A stretch of 64,000 bases of DNA from Gemmobacter sp. (GCF_034676705.1 NZ_JAUCBS010000013.1:2522501-2586500), one strand, 5' to 3'; shown: positions 1 to 9,104, counted from the stretch's first letter. The notes: generated by a model from the sequence alone, not told the origin. Translations and numbers: made by a program.

Positions 1-1
1 C

Positions 2-586
2 ATCTACCTGTTTTCCGCCTACAAGACCTATGGCCCGCACCAGGGCATCATGGTGATCCGCCGCCAGGCCGGATTCGCCCTGCCCAATCAGGGCCATGTG
101 TTCAACGGCGATACGCTTTTCAAACGCTTCACCCCGGCCGGCCCCGACCATGCGCAGGTGGCGGCCTGTGCGGGCATGGCGGATTATGTCGATGCGCTGT
201 ATGCCCATCACTTCCCCGGCCAGGCCGCCACGCCGCTGGCGCGCAACAATGCCGTCCACGACCTGATGCGCGCCCATGAACGCCGCCTGACCGCGCCCTT
301 GCTGGAGTATCTGGCGGCGCGCAACGACCTGCGCCTGATCGGCCCCCGCCGGGCCGAAGGGCGCGCGCCCACCGTGGCCGTGGCACTGGACCGCCCCGCC
401 CTGCCGGTGGCCACGGCGCTGGCCGATCATGGCATCATGGCGGGGGGCGGCAACTTCTACGCCGTGCGCCCGCTGGCGGCCCTTGGCGTGCCGGCGGCGC
501 AGGGCGTGCTGCGGCTGTCCTTCGTCCACTATACCTCGGCCGACGAGGTTGCCCGGCTGATCGCCGCGCTGGACCGGGTCCTGTAG
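2..586 (+). CDS. Aminotransferase class V family protein, C-terminal part (cysteine desulfurase-like)
   Basis: The reading frame is open from the window edge and ends at a TAG, so the N-terminus lies outside. The first visible residues contain SAYKTYGPHQG. This is the lysine region that binds pyridoxal phosphate in class V aminotransferases, and the Y-K-x-x-G-P-x-x-G pattern is typical of the cysteine desulfurase-like branch. The remaining ~180 residues form the small C-terminal domain, with RLSFVHYTSADEV near the end, a usual ending for this fold (R-x-S-x-x-x-Y-N-T-xx-E). The substrate cannot be told: cysteine, selenocysteine or kynurenine-type activity are all possible. It converges on hisI with only 11 bp between stops. 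Confidence 0.75.
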   Translation: MYLFSAYKTYGPHQGIMVIRRQAGFALPNQGHVFNGDTLFKRFTPAGPDHAQVAACAGMADYVDALYAHHFPGQAATPLARNNAVHDLMRAHERRLTAPLLEYLAARNDLRLIGPRRAEGRAPTVAVALDRPALPVATALADHGIMAGGGNFYAVRPLAALGVPAAQGVLRLSFVHYTSADEVARLIAALDRVL

Positions 587-597
587 CGCCCGGGCTG

Positions 598-957
598 TCA
601 GGCCATGGGCGCCAGGATCTCCACCTCGGCGCCCTCGCGCAGCGCGGTGTAAAAGCACGACCGGCGGTTGGTGTGGCAGGCCGGCCCCACCTGATCCACC
701 AGCAGCAGCAGGCAGTCGCGGTCGCAATCCACCCGCAGTTCCACCAGCCGCTGCACATGGCCCGAGGTTTCGCCCTTGGCCCAGAACGCCTGACGCGAAC
801 GGGACCAGTAGGTCACCTGCCCGCTGTCCAGCGTGCGCCGGATCGAATCGGCGTTCATCCAGGCCATCATCAGCACCTCGCCCGTGGCATGGTCCTGCGC
901 AATGGCCGGGATCAGGCCGTTGGCATCATAGGTCAGGCTGGCAGGATCAAAGGTCAT
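598..957 (-). CDS. hisI: Phosphoribosyl-AMP cyclohydrolase
   Basis: Histidine biosynthesis step 3: opens the adenine ring of phosphoribosyl-AMP. The 119-residue protein matches the monofunctional HisI length, so no HisE domain is fused. The family motifs are present in order: TYWSRSRQ, WAKGETSGHVQ, a D-x-D-x-D stretch (VDCDRDC) that with nearby cysteines holds Mg and Zn, and QVGPACHT followed by SCFY. I start at the ATG at 957 giving MTFDPASL; the longer open frame upstream has no family similarity. The gene stands alone here, away from other his genes, and converges with the aminotransferase gene. Confidence 0.93.
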   Translation of the reverse strand: MTFDPASLTYDANGLIPAIAQDHATGEVLMMAWMNADSIRRTLDSGQVTYWSRSRQAFWAKGETSGHVQRLVELRVDCDRDCLLLLVDQVGPACHTNRRSCFYTALREGAEVEILAPMA

Positions 958-1081
958 GGTGTCTTTCCCCGGACGGTGCGGGGGCCTATCTATACCGGGC
1001 CTGCGACCAGCGAAAGCACCGAGACCGCCATGAGCGACAGCGACCAGCCCTTGACATGCGCGACAGCGACCGGACCCTGAC

Positions 1082-1552
1082 ATGAGCGACAGCGACCTGA
1101 TGAAGCTCTATTCCGCCCGCATCCTGGCCTTGACGGCGGCCATCCCGCATCTGGGCCGGTTGCCCGCCCCGCAGGGCACCGCCCGGCGCCGCTCGCCCCT
1201 GTGCGGGTCCACGGTGACGGTGGATGTGATCATGCAGGACGGCCGCGTTGCCGCCTTTGCGCAGGACGTCAAGGCCTGCGCCCTGGGTCAGGCGGCGGCG
1301 GCGGTGGTGGGCGCCGCCCTGCCCGGCCGCACCCGGGCCGAGGTGGACCGCGCCCGCGACCAGCTGGCCGCGATGCTGCAAGGCGGCCCGGTGCCCGACG
1401 CCCCCTTCGACGGGCTGGAAGTGCTGCTGCCCGCCCGCGACTACAAGAACCGCCACGCCTCGATCCAGCTGGCCCTGCAAGCCGCCGCCGAGGCCATCGC
1501 CGCGGCCGAGGCGCAGGATGCACCGCCGCAGCAGGGCACGTCGCCGGTGTGA
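1082..1552 (+). CDS. Iron-sulfur cluster assembly scaffold protein (IscU/NifU N-terminal-like)
   Basis: A 156-residue protein with the IscU/SufU-type fold pattern: MKLYSARILALTAAIPHLGRL at the start, then SPLCGSTVTVDVIMQDGRV with the first cysteine, and DVKACALGQAAAAVV with the second. In the last third, ARDYKNRHASI replaces the usual PxRxxC region, so the third cluster cysteine seems missing. This is the common alphaproteobacterial variant annotated as an Fe-S assembly scaffold; activity as a true scaffold is inferred. It is divergent from hisI with 124 bp between starts. A GGGGTC...GACCCC hairpin follows the stop within about 25 bases. Confidence 0.75.
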   Translation: MSDSDLMKLYSARILALTAAIPHLGRLPAPQGTARRRSPLCGSTVTVDVIMQDGRVAAFAQDVKACALGQAAAAVVGAALPGRTRAEVDRARDQLAAMLQGGPVPDAPFDGLEVLLPARDYKNRHASIQLALQAAAEAIAAAEAQDAPPQQGTSPV

Positions 1553-1702
1553 CACGCTGGGGTCCGGTTCCACAGACCCCGGACCGCCCCTGCCCAAATG
1601 CCACGCCATAGTGTGGGATGCGCAGGATGCAACCCGCACCTTGTCCGCAACCATTCCACCACCGGAACGCACGGAACGCCCATCGCGAATGGCGAGCCGT
1701 AG

Positions 1703-1721
1703 GGCGGGGTTCCACCCCGCC
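1703..1721. repeat. Short palindromic repeat GGCGGGG-TTCCA-CCCCGCC
   Basis: A perfect 7-bp stem with a 5-base loop, preceded by GTA, in the 390-bp stretch between the scaffold gene and the small peptide gene. This GTAGGGCGGG-type hairpin is a common dispersed palindrome in proteobacterial intergenic DNA (established knowledge). Its downstream position suggests a transcript-end hairpin for the plus-strand scaffold gene, but it has no T tract. I see no other gene between 1553 and 1942. Confidence 0.5.
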
Positions 1722-1823
1722 GGCGCCGCGAACACCACTGCGCCCGGTGCGGCCGCCGAAAAGACAACGCCCCCAACAAGACTCCTCCCCCGGTCACATC
1801 CGCCCCGGCGACACCCGGCCCAT

Positions 1824-1860
1824 AAAAAAACCGCCGCCAGCGTGGGGACGCGGGCGGCGG
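1824..1860 (-). terminator. Rho-independent terminator of the small peptide gene
   Basis: On the minus strand an 8-bp stem CCGCCGCC / GGCGGCGG with a 14-base loop runs directly into seven T residues (A run at 1824-1830 on the plus strand). It lies 82 bases downstream of the stop of the 39-codon gene at 1943-2062, the only minus-strand gene that could use it. This is the cleanest intrinsic terminator in the window and supports that gene being transcribed. Confidence 0.8.
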
Positions 1861-1942
1861 AAGTGGTCTCTGTCGGGGACAGGCGCAGGCCGGGACAGGC
1901 CCTTGCAAAACAGAGAACAGGCAGAGCAGTCAGAACCTCAGG

Positions 1943-2062
1943 TCACAGCGCGGCGACGTGCAGCGCGGCAATCAGCAGGGCGAACAGCCCGAAAACCCCC
2001 AGGGCATCCTGCGCCAGATGGCGGCGGGAACGGGCGGCGATGGCGAAGAAATCGGAAATCAT
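1943..2062 (-). CDS. Small single-span membrane peptide, 39 residues, function unknown
   Basis: An ATG at 2062 opens a 39-residue frame preceded by AAGGAGG seven bases upstream, a near-perfect Shine-Dalgarno sequence. The peptide begins MISDFFAIAARSRRHLAQDA and ends in a hydrophobic segment GVFGLFALLIAALHVAAL, so one membrane span with a basic N-terminal (cytoplasmic) side is likely. A strong terminator follows 82 bases after the stop. Together these make it a real gene too short for ordinary gene calling. I do not recognise a function. It lies 64 bp downstream of the tusA-like gene on the same strand but carries its own ribosome site. Confidence 0.72.
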   Translation of the reverse strand: MISDFFAIAARSRRHLAQDALGVFGLFALLIAALHVAAL

Positions 2063-2126
2063 CGGGGCCTCCTTGCTGATGTTGCCCGATTGTTCTCATT
2101 TCCACCCCCGAATCGTCAAGAACTTT

Positions 2127-2420
2127 TTAGGAACTTTCTGGAACAAACAGCGAAAACTTGCCCCGCCGCAGCCACCAGCGGCTTTCGCTGCCTTCGGATC
2201 GGGTGGCCAGCACCTCGTGCCCGTGTTCGCGCGCGAAATGCGGCACGTCGATCACCGCCGCCGGATCGGTGGCGCGCAGGCACAGCACCTGGCCCGGCAC
2301 CATGTCCAGCAACACCTTGCGCGCCCGCAGCACCGGCAGGGGGCACAACAGGCCGCGCGCATCCACCGTCACATCCGCATCGGGCACGGCTTTGTCATCC
2401 TGCACGGCAGCCCCATTCAT
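2127..2420 (-). CDS. Sulfurtransferase TusA family protein
   Basis: A 97-residue SirA/TusA-fold protein. VTVDARGLLCPLPVLRARKVL contains the family CPxP signature with the reactive cysteine that carries persulfide sulfur. The strand-helix pattern continues with GQVLCLRATDPAAVIDVPHFAREHGHEVL. It probably relays sulfur for tRNA thiolation, molybdenum cofactor or related routes; which one cannot be told. The start codon sits inside a copy of the dispersed hairpin/TATTT element (2416-2478), so the first codons follow directly on repeat sequence. ArgF lies upstream on the same strand, separated by that repeat. Confidence 0.85.
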   Translation of the reverse strand: MNGAAVQDDKAVPDADVTVDARGLLCPLPVLRARKVLLDMVPGQVLCLRATDPAAVIDVPHFAREHGHEVLATRSEGSESRWWLRRGKFSLFVPESS

Positions 2421-2478
2421 CTGTCCACAAATATCCCGGGGGAGTCCGGCCGCACGGCCGGACGGGGGCTGGCCCCCG
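2416..2478 (-). repeat. Modular hairpin/TATTT dispersed element, copy 1
   Basis: Read on the minus strand: a hairpin CGGGGGC-CA-GCCCCCG, a second hairpin TCCGGCC-GTGC-GGCCGGA, then CCCCCGGGATATTT followed by GTGGACAGATGAATG, in which the last ATG is the tusA-like start codon. The same order of parts recurs at about 7.5, 14.3, 21.8, 25.6, 32.6 and 54.3 kb. The 3' part closely matches the copy at 32662-32693 (CCGGGATATTT then GGACAGATGAA). It fills the gap between argF and the tusA-like gene. Confidence 0.75.
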
Positions 2479-2504
2479 GTCCGCAGCCGCCCCCCGCGCC
2501 GCCG

Positions 2505-3434
2505 CTACAGCCCCAGGCACCACCGCAACACGGCCTTCTGCGCATGCAGGCGGTTCTCGGCCTCGTCAAAGATCACCGAATGCGGGCCGTCCATCACGGC
2601 GCTGGTCACCTCGTCGTTGCGGTGGGCGGGCAGGCAATGCATGAACAGCGCATCGGGTTTCGCCCGCGCCATCAGCGTCTCGTTGACCTGATAGGGGCGC
2701 AACTGGTTGTGCCGGCGTTCCTTGGCGCTTTCGGGGTCGTGCATGCTGACCCAGGTATCGGTCACCACCAGATCCGCCCCCTCGAAAGCCAGGTCGGGAT
2801 CGCGTTCGATCGTCACGCGGACGCCCCGGTCGCGGGCGAACTTCACCGCCGCATCCTCGGGGTCCAGCGTGGACGGCCCGGTAAAGGTGAAGTCGAATCC
2901 GAACTGCCCCGCCGCATGGATGAAGCTGGCGCAGACATTGTTGCCATCGCCCGACCAGACCACCTTTTTCCCCGCGATGGGGCCGCGATGTTCTTCATAG
3001 GTCATCACATCGGCCATGATCTGGCAGGGATGCGTGCGGTTGGTCAGGCCGTTGATCACCGGCACCGTGGCATGGTCGGCCATTTCCTGCAACGTCGCTT
3101 CCTCGAACGTGCGGATCATGATCAGGTCGACATAGCGGCTGAGAACCCGGGCCGTATCGGCAATGGTCTCGCCATGGCCCAGCTGCATTTCCTTGCCCGA
3201 CAGCACCATCGTCTCGCCACCCATCTGGCGCACGCCGACGTCGAACGACACCCGCGTCCGGGTCGAGGGTTTCTCGAAGATCAGCGCCACCATGCGGCCC
3301 GCCAGCGGTTGATCGGCGTCACGCGTGCCTCGGGGCAGACCGGCGCGGGCGGTCTTCATGGCAAGGGCGGTGTCGATCATGTGCCGCAAGGCGGCCGGGT
3401 CGGTGGTGTGCAGGTCGAGAAAGTGGCTCATCAT
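2505..3434 (-). CDS. argF: Ornithine carbamoyltransferase
   Basis: Makes citrulline from ornithine and carbamoyl phosphate in cytosolic arginine synthesis. All signature motifs are present in the 309 residues: FEKPSTRTRVSFD (carbamoyl phosphate loop), GLTNRTHPCQIMAD, and FMHCLPAHRNDEV with the ornithine-binding cysteine. Length is normal for the family. It follows argD on the same strand with about 130 bp between, the usual alphaproteobacterial argD-argF order. A start one codon later (second Met) is equally possible. Confidence 0.96.
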   Translation of the reverse strand: MMSHFLDLHTTDPAALRHMIDTALAMKTARAGLPRGTRDADQPLAGRMVALIFEKPSTRTRVSFDVGVRQMGGETMVLSGKEMQLGHGETIADTARVLSRYVDLIMIRTFEEATLQEMADHATVPVINGLTNRTHPCQIMADVMTYEEHRGPIAGKKVVWSGDGNNVCASFIHAAGQFGFDFTFTGPSTLDPEDAAVKFARDRGVRVTIERDPDLAFEGADLVVTDTWVSMHDPESAKERRHNQLRPYQVNETLMARAKPDALFMHCLPAHRNDEVTSAVMDGPHSVIFDEAENRLHAQKAVLRWCLGL

Positions 3435-3566
3435 GGACTTCCGGGTAAGGGCGCCGGGCCTGGCTGCCCGGGACCGGTGTGGGCACTATAGGCAGAGCGC
3501 CTGGCTTGAAAACTGCAAAAACTGGCCTGCGCCGCCGGAAACCCAGGGCGCAGGCGATCGGGCCGG

Positions 3567-4745
3567 TCAGCTGGCGGGGCGCACGGCCACCGCAGCCTGT
3601 TCCAGCCGCGTCAGCCCTTCGGCAATCTCGGCGTCGGTGATGTTCAGGGGCGGCAGCAGGCGGATGACATTGTCTGCTCCCGGCACGGTCAGCACCCCGG
3701 CGGCGTAACCGGCCTTGACCACATCCACGTTCGGCACCTTGCACTTGACGCCCAGGATCAGACCCTGGCCGCGCACCTCCTCGAACACCTCGGGGTGGCT
3801 GGCGACCAGCCCTTCCAGCCCCTGGCGGAACAGCGCGCCCTTGCGGTTCACCTCGGCCAGAAAGGCGGGGTCGGCGACGATCTCCATCACCTTGCAGCCG
3901 ACGGCGCAGGCCAGCGGGTTGCCGCCATAGGTCGATCCATGGGTGCCCGCGACCATGCCGGCCGCCGCCTTTTCGGTGGCCAGCAGCGCCCCCAGCGGGA
4001 AACCGCCGCCGATGCCCTTGGCCACCATCATGATGTCGGGGGCAACGCCGGCCCATTCATGGGCGAACAGCTTGCCCGTGCGCCCCATGCCGCATTGCAC
4101 CTCGTCCAGGATCAGCAGCGCGCCATGCGCATCGCAGACCGCCCGCATGTCGCGCAGCATCTGGTCTGGCACCGGGCGGATGCCGCCTTCGCCCTGCACC
4201 GGCTCGATGATCACGGCGGCCACATCGGGGCCCATGGCGCCGCGCAGTGCCGCCATGTCGCCGAACGGCAGGTGGACAAAGCCCGGCATCAGATCACCAA
4301 AGCCCTTGGTCATCTTGTCACCGCCCGCCATGGCGATGGCGCCGGTGGACCGGCCGTGGAACGCGCCTTCAAAGGCGATGATCTTTTGCCGTTCCGGGTG
4401 GCCGGCGGCCGAATGGAACTTGCGCGCCATCTTGATCGCCAGTTCCGCCGCCTCGGTCCCGGAATTGGTAAAGAACACCGTATCGGCAAACGTATGTTCC
4501 ACCAGCAGATCGGCCAGCCGCTGCTGGGTCGGGATCTCGTAGAGGTTCGAGGTATGCCACAGCTTGCCGGCCTGATCGGTCAGCGCCTTGACCAGATCGG
4601 GGTTGGCATGACCCAGCGCATTCACCGCAATGCCGGCGCCCAGGTCAAGGAAACGCTCGCCCCCGGTGGTGACAAGCCAGGCCCCCTCGCCATGGTCAAA
4701 GGCCATGGGGGCGCGATTGTAGGTCGGCAGGACAGAAGCAATCAT
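3567..4745 (-). CDS. argD: Acetylornithine / succinyldiaminopimelate aminotransferase
   Basis: PLP-dependent class III aminotransferase that converts N-acetylglutamate semialdehyde to acetylornithine. Seen: GIAVNALGHANPDLV, FFTNSGTEAAELAIKMAR, GAFHGRSTGA, LLILDEVQCGMGRTG (PLP aspartate), and MVAKGIGGGFPLGA with the Schiff-base lysine. I use the ATG at 4745 (MIASVLPTYNRAPMAF), which matches the usual family N-terminus; 14 extra upstream codons are not conserved. 392 residues is standard. It is the first gene of the argD-argF pair. Confidence 0.95.
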   Translation of the reverse strand: MIASVLPTYNRAPMAFDHGEGAWLVTTGGERFLDLGAGIAVNALGHANPDLVKALTDQAGKLWHTSNLYEIPTQQRLADLLVEHTFADTVFFTNSGTEAAELAIKMARKFHSAAGHPERQKIIAFEGAFHGRSTGAIAMAGGDKMTKGFGDLMPGFVHLPFGDMAALRGAMGPDVAAVIIEPVQGEGGIRPVPDQMLRDMRAVCDAHGALLILDEVQCGMGRTGKLFAHEWAGVAPDIMMVAKGIGGGFPLGALLATEKAAAGMVAGTHGSTYGGNPLACAVGCKVMEIVADPAFLAEVNRKGALFRQGLEGLVASHPEVFEEVRGQGLILGVKCKVPNVDVVKAGYAAGVLTVPGADNVIRLLPPLNITDAEIAEGLTRLEQAAVAVRPAS

Positions 4746-4905
4746 GTGGGTATCCCTGAAGTCAGGCCCAAGTCGTGCCAAGGGCACGGGGGGCTGTCAA
4801 CGATGCAAAGGCGGGGAGGGGCCCGTGGCCCGGGCAGGCGCGACCATGGCGCCGGAACGCATCAGCGTCGGCGTCGGGGCAGGTGAAGGAGGCGTGCCGC
4901 GATGG

Positions 4906-6048
4906 TCATGGCTCGGCGATACCCGATGCCGACCTGGGCTGCAAGGGCGAAGTGCTGCCCGGCCGATAGGCCAGAACCCCGATCAGATCGGCCCGCGACA
5001 GCATGGCGACGAACCGCCCGTCGGGATCGGTCAGGGGGATGGCGCGCCAGCGCCCTTCGGCCAGCACCGACAGCGCCTTGCGCAGTGGCGCGCCGGCCGG
5101 CAGGCTGACGGGATCGGCGGTCATGGCGCCCGCGACCTGTGCCTGCGGCAGGATCGGATCGGCGCGCAGCAGGTCGCTTTGCGACAGCACGCCCACCAGC
5201 CGCCCCGCCCCGTCGGTCACCGCCAGCGAATAGGCCCGCACCGCCAGCATCCGGTCCCGCGCCTGTGCCAGCGGGGTATCGGGCGTCAGCACATCGGCCA
5301 CCGGCCCGGCCGCATCGGCACAGGTCAGCCCGTCGGTCCGGGTATCGGCATGGCGCATCTCGTCGGCGGCGGCCAGCAGGCGGCCGAAATCCGCCACCCC
5401 GATGTTGGCGGTCAGGCGCAGCCGTTCCAGGATCGCCTCCAGATCGTCGGGACTGAACTGTTGCGCCGCGCGCGGCGTCTCGTTCGGCTGGCGGAAGGGG
5501 TAGACACGGCCGGTCAGCCGGTGCCAGACCATGCCAAAGGCCAGCAGCAGCAACGCCTCGGTCAGCACCGGCATCAGGATGAAGCGCAGGCCAAGCCCGG
5601 TCAGGATGTCGGGGTCCATCGCCGGCAGCAGCGATATGGCCCCGGCCGGCGGATGCAGCGCGCGAGCCAGGAACATGAAGGCCACGGCAGCCCCCAACGC
5701 GACCGCTGCCGACAGCAGCGGGGCGGGCACCCACTGTGCCGCCAGCACGCCCGCCAGCGCCGATCCGCCATTGCCCACCAGCACGGGCCAGGGCTGTGCC
5801 ATCGGGCTGTTGGGCACCCCGACCACCAGCAGGGCCGAGGCGCCAAACGGTGCGATCAGGGTAAAGCCGGTATGCGCGGGCAGGCCCGACACGGCCACCA
5901 GCACCCCGGCCAGCAACACCGCCAGACAGCAGCCCAGCGATACGCGCGCCAGGGCCGCCCCATCCAGATGGCCCGGTGGCGGGCGGATGGCAACCGACAG
6001 GCGGCGCAGGCCGCGGGTCAGGGACTGGCGGGTCGTATTCCGTGACAT
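4906..6048 (-). CDS. HPP family membrane protein with C-terminal CBS domain pair
   Basis: The N-terminal half (about residues 15-190) is an HPP-type membrane domain with four to five hydrophobic segments and the motifs GFTLIAPFGASALLVVGVPNSPMAQP and ARALHPPAGA, which contains the name-giving His-Pro-Pro. Residues about 245-365 form two CBS repeats (VADVLTPDTPLAQARDRML; VAGAMTADPVSLPAGAPLRKAL), a pair that usually binds adenine nucleotides. HPP proteins have been linked to nitrite transport in chloroplasts; the role here is unknown. The ATG at 6048 (MSRNTTRQSL) is preferred over a longer frame overlapping the gcrA promoter. It is divergent from gcrA. Confidence 0.85.
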   Translation of the reverse strand: MSRNTTRQSLTRGLRRLSVAIRPPPGHLDGAALARVSLGCCLAVLLAGVLVAVSGLPAHTGFTLIAPFGASALLVVGVPNSPMAQPWPVLVGNGGSALAGVLAAQWVPAPLLSAAVALGAAVAFMFLARALHPPAGAISLLPAMDPDILTGLGLRFILMPVLTEALLLLAFGMVWHRLTGRVYPFRQPNETPRAAQQFSPDDLEAILERLRLTANIGVADFGRLLAAADEMRHADTRTDGLTCADAAGPVADVLTPDTPLAQARDRMLAVRAYSLAVTDGAGRLVGVLSQSDLLRADPILPQAQVAGAMTADPVSLPAGAPLRKALSVLAEGRWRAIPLTDPDGRFVAMLSRADLIGVLAYRPGSTSPLQPRSASGIAEP

Positions 6049-6115
6049 GCCGCCCTTTTGCCATCCGCCTGCCCCGGCGACAAGCCACCTGCCGCTTGAA
6101 CTTGGCGGCCCGACC

Positions 6116-6143
6116 TTGTATCCCGTGCCGTCGCCGCTACAAT
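6116..6143 (+). promoter_or_regulatory. Candidate sigma-70-type promoter of gcrA
   Basis: TTGTAT at 6116 and TACAAT at 6138 are separated by 16 bases and lie 33 bases before the gcrA start codon. The match is reasonable by eye, but no transcription start is known. Confidence 0.35.
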
Positions 6144-6176
6144 GCGGCGCCATCAGCCGGATTGAGAGGGTTGCCG

Positions 6177-6785
6177 ATGACCTGGACCGACGAGCGGGTC
6201 GAGACGCTCAAACGCATGTGGAGCGAAGGCCAGTCGGCCAGCCAGATCGCCAAGGAACTTGGCGGTGTGACGCGCAACGCGGTGATCGGCAAGGTTCACC
6301 GTCTGGGCCTGTCCAACCGTGCGCCCGGCGCCGGCCCGGAAACCGAGGCAGAGCCGGAGGTGATGGCCGAGCCGGATCCCGAACCCGTGCGAGAGGCGCC
6401 CCCGGCGCCCGAGCCGGTTGCGGCCGCCGCCCCCGCGCGCGATCCCGAACCCGTGCGCCCGGCCCCTGCGGCCGCCCCGGCCCCGGCCGCCGTGCCCGCC
6501 CCGCGCAAGGCGATCATCCCGGCCGGCCAGCCGCTGCCCCCGCAGCCCGCGCTGAACGAGATCAGCCCCGAGGCGCTGGCCTCGGTGCGCGAGGTGGAAA
6601 AGCGTGCGCGCAAGATCACGCTGATGGAGCTGACCGAGCGCACCTGCAAATGGCCGATCGGCGACCCGGCGACCGATGATTTCTGGTTCTGCGGCCTGCC
6701 CTCGCAGCCCGGCAAGCCCTATTGCGAAGCGCATGTCGGCGTGGCCTTCCAACCGATGAGCGCGCGGCGCGACCGTCGCCGCTAG
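6177..6785 (+). CDS. gcrA: GcrA cell cycle regulator
   Basis: Alphaproteobacterial transcription factor that works with the housekeeping sigma factor at methylated promoters. The protein starts MTWTDERVETLKRMWSEGQS, followed by QIAKELGGVTRNAVIGKVHRLGL, the diagnostic GcrA helix-turn-helix. A long Ala/Pro/Glu-rich linker spans about residues 50-125. The C-terminal part CKWPIGDPATDDFWFCG then YCEAH is the cysteine-containing domain that contacts sigma-70. The ATG at 6177 is fixed by the conserved N-terminus; upstream codons in the same frame are not. It marks the genome as alphaproteobacterial. Confidence 0.95.
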   Translation: MTWTDERVETLKRMWSEGQSASQIAKELGGVTRNAVIGKVHRLGLSNRAPGAGPETEAEPEVMAEPDPEPVREAPPAPEPVAAAAPARDPEPVRPAPAAAPAPAAVPAPRKAIIPAGQPLPPQPALNEISPEALASVREVEKRARKITLMELTERTCKWPIGDPATDDFWFCGLPSQPGKPYCEAHVGVAFQPMSARRDRRR

Positions 6786-6823
6786 GCGGCGGTTGTCGGG
6801 CCCGCCCGCAGGACCACCGCCAC

Positions 6824-7417
6824 ATGCGCGTGCTGATCGCAGACGACCACGACCTGTTGCGCGATACGCTGGCGCTGTTCCTGCAAGCCGCCGGGATCTG
6901 TGTGCAGACCGTGCCGGATCTGGCGGTGGCGCTGGACCGGATCGCAGCGAATGGCCCCTGGGATCTGGTGCTGCCGGATCTGGCGATGCCGGGCATGAAC
7001 GGGCTGGAGGGCCTGCGCCGCGCCTTGCAGGCGGCGGCGGATTGCCCCGTGGCGCTGATTTCCGGCACGGCACGGCCGGAAACCGCCGAACAGGCCATGG
7101 CGATGGGCGCGGCCGGCGTGCTGGAAAAGACGCTGTCGGCCGCCGACCTGACCCGCGCCGTGCGCCTGATGGCCGAAGTCGGCCGCTGGGCCGCCGCCGG
7201 CACCGCCACGCCCGCCCCCGGCCAGCGCCCCCTGACCCCGCGCGAGATGCAGGTGCTGGAACAGTTCTGCCTTGGCCGGTCCAACCGCGAGATTGCCGGG
7301 GCGCTGGACATCAGCGAACCCACCGTCAAGCTGCATGCCCGCACCCTGTGCCGCAAGCTGGGCGCGGCGAACCGCACCCAGGCCGCGATGATCGCGCGCG
7401 AAACCGGGCTGTTCTAG
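6824..7417 (+). CDS. Two-component response regulator, NarL/LuxR type
   Basis: 197 residues. Receiver domain 1-115: MRVLIADDHDLLRD holds the acidic pair, LVLPDLAMPGMNG holds the phosphoacceptor aspartate, and VLEKTLS the conserved lysine. After a short linker, LTPREMQVLEQFCLGRSNREIAGALDISEPTVKLH is a LuxR-type helix-turn-helix. It starts 38 bp after gcrA on the same strand. No partner histidine kinase is next to it, so the signal is unknown. The codon before the key aspartate encodes proline where leucine is usual, probably neutral. Confidence 0.88.
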   Translation: MRVLIADDHDLLRDTLALFLQAAGICVQTVPDLAVALDRIAANGPWDLVLPDLAMPGMNGLEGLRRALQAAADCPVALISGTARPETAEQAMAMGAAGVLEKTLSAADLTRAVRLMAEVGRWAAAGTATPAPGQRPLTPREMQVLEQFCLGRSNREIAGALDISEPTVKLHARTLCRKLGAANRTQAAMIARETGLF

Positions 7418-7436
7418 CGCCTCTGGCTGGCCGCGA

Positions 7437-7509
7437 CGGGGGTTTTGCACCCCCGCCGCCGACCGGCAGGCCGGCCGGCGCCCCCGCAGGATATTTCGAT
7501 CAGAGCGAG
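7437..7509 (+). repeat. Modular hairpin/TATTT dispersed element, copy 2
   Basis: Order on the plus strand: hairpin CGGGGG-TTTTGCA-CCCCCG, a GC-rich hairpin region (ACCGGCAGGCCGG), then CCCCCGCAGGATATTT and CGATCAGAGCGAG. The end touches the stop codon of the minus-strand ABC gene at 7511. It lies between two converging genes, so it could serve as a transcript-end structure for both. Confidence 0.7.
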
Positions 7510-7510
7510 A

Positions 7511-8269
<759 letters not shown>

Positions 8270-8270
8270 G

Positions 8271-9104
8271 TTACACCTGTGCCCAGGCGCCGCTGCGGTC
8301 GAGCGAGGGCAGCGGCTGGCGCGGCCCCCCGATGCGCGGCAGGCAGTTCAAGAGCCCCTGGGTATAGGGGTGTTTCGCCGCCATCAGGTTGCCGGCCGCG
8401 ATTTCCTCGACCACGCGGCCCTTGTACATCACCAGCACCCGGTCGCAGAACCGCGCGACCAGCCGCAGGTCGTGCGAAATGAAGATCAGCCCCATGCCGC
8501 GATCCTTGACCAGATTGTCGAGGATCTTCAGCACCTCGGCCTGGACGGTCACATCCAGCGCCGAGGTGGGTTCGTCGGCGATCAGCAGGTCGGGGTTCGG
8601 GATCAGCATCATGGCGATCATCACCCGCTGGCCCATGCCGCCCGACAATTCGTGCGGCCAGGCCTCCATCACGCGGTCGGGATCGCGGATCTGCACGGCC
8701 TCCAGCGCCTCGATAGCTTTTTTCCGCGCCTCGGCCGGGCCGATGCGGTCGCGCAGCCGCAGCCCTTCGGTCAGCTGGCGACCGACCTTCATCACCGGGT
8801 TCAGCGAATATTTCGGATCCTGCATCACCATGGCGATGCGGGGCCCGCGCAAGCCGCGCATCTGGCGTTCCGAGGCTTTCATCAGGTCGATGCCGTCAAA
8901 GGTCATCTCGTCGGCCTCGATCCGGCCGGGGGGGCGGACAAGGCGCAGGACGGACCGGCCCGTCATCGTCTTGCCGGACCCGGATTCGCCCACGATCCCC
9001 AGCCGTTCGCGGCCCAGCTCGAAGGACACGCCGCGCACCGCCTCGACCCGGCCGGATTCGGTATCGAAGGTGACGCGCAGGTTCCTGACGTTCAGCAGGC
9101 TCAT
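8271..9104 (-). CDS. Dipeptide/oligopeptide ABC transporter ATP-binding protein (DppD-like)
   Basis: Partner ATPase of the previous entry. Walker A GIVGESGSGKTM, Q-loop MVMQDPKYSLNPV, signature LSGGMGQRVMIAMML, Walker B LLIADEPTSALD and H-loop FISHDLRLV are seen; the C-terminal KHPYTQGLLNCLPRIGG is the oligopeptide-family tail. The ATG at 9104 overlaps the permease stop as ATGA, which fixes the start (277 residues). Confidence 0.92.
   Translation of the reverse strand: MSLLNVRNLRVTFDTESGRVEAVRGVSFELGRERLGIVGESGSGKTMTGRSVLRLVRPPGRIEADEMTFDGIDLMKASERQMRGLRGPRIAMVMQDPKYSLNPVMKVGRQLTEGLRLRDRIGPAEARKKAIEALEAVQIRDPDRVMEAWPHELSGGMGQRVMIAMMLIPNPDLLIADEPTSALDVTVQAEVLKILDNLVKDRGMGLIFISHDLRLVARFCDRVLVMYKGRVVEEIAAGNLMAAKHPYTQGLLNCLPRIGGPRQPLPSLDRSGAWAQV

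Noticed and set aside
1248..3491. A 747-codon plus-strand open frame
   Set aside because: It crosses the terminator, the 39-codon gene and argF on the other strand and has no recognisable family sequence.
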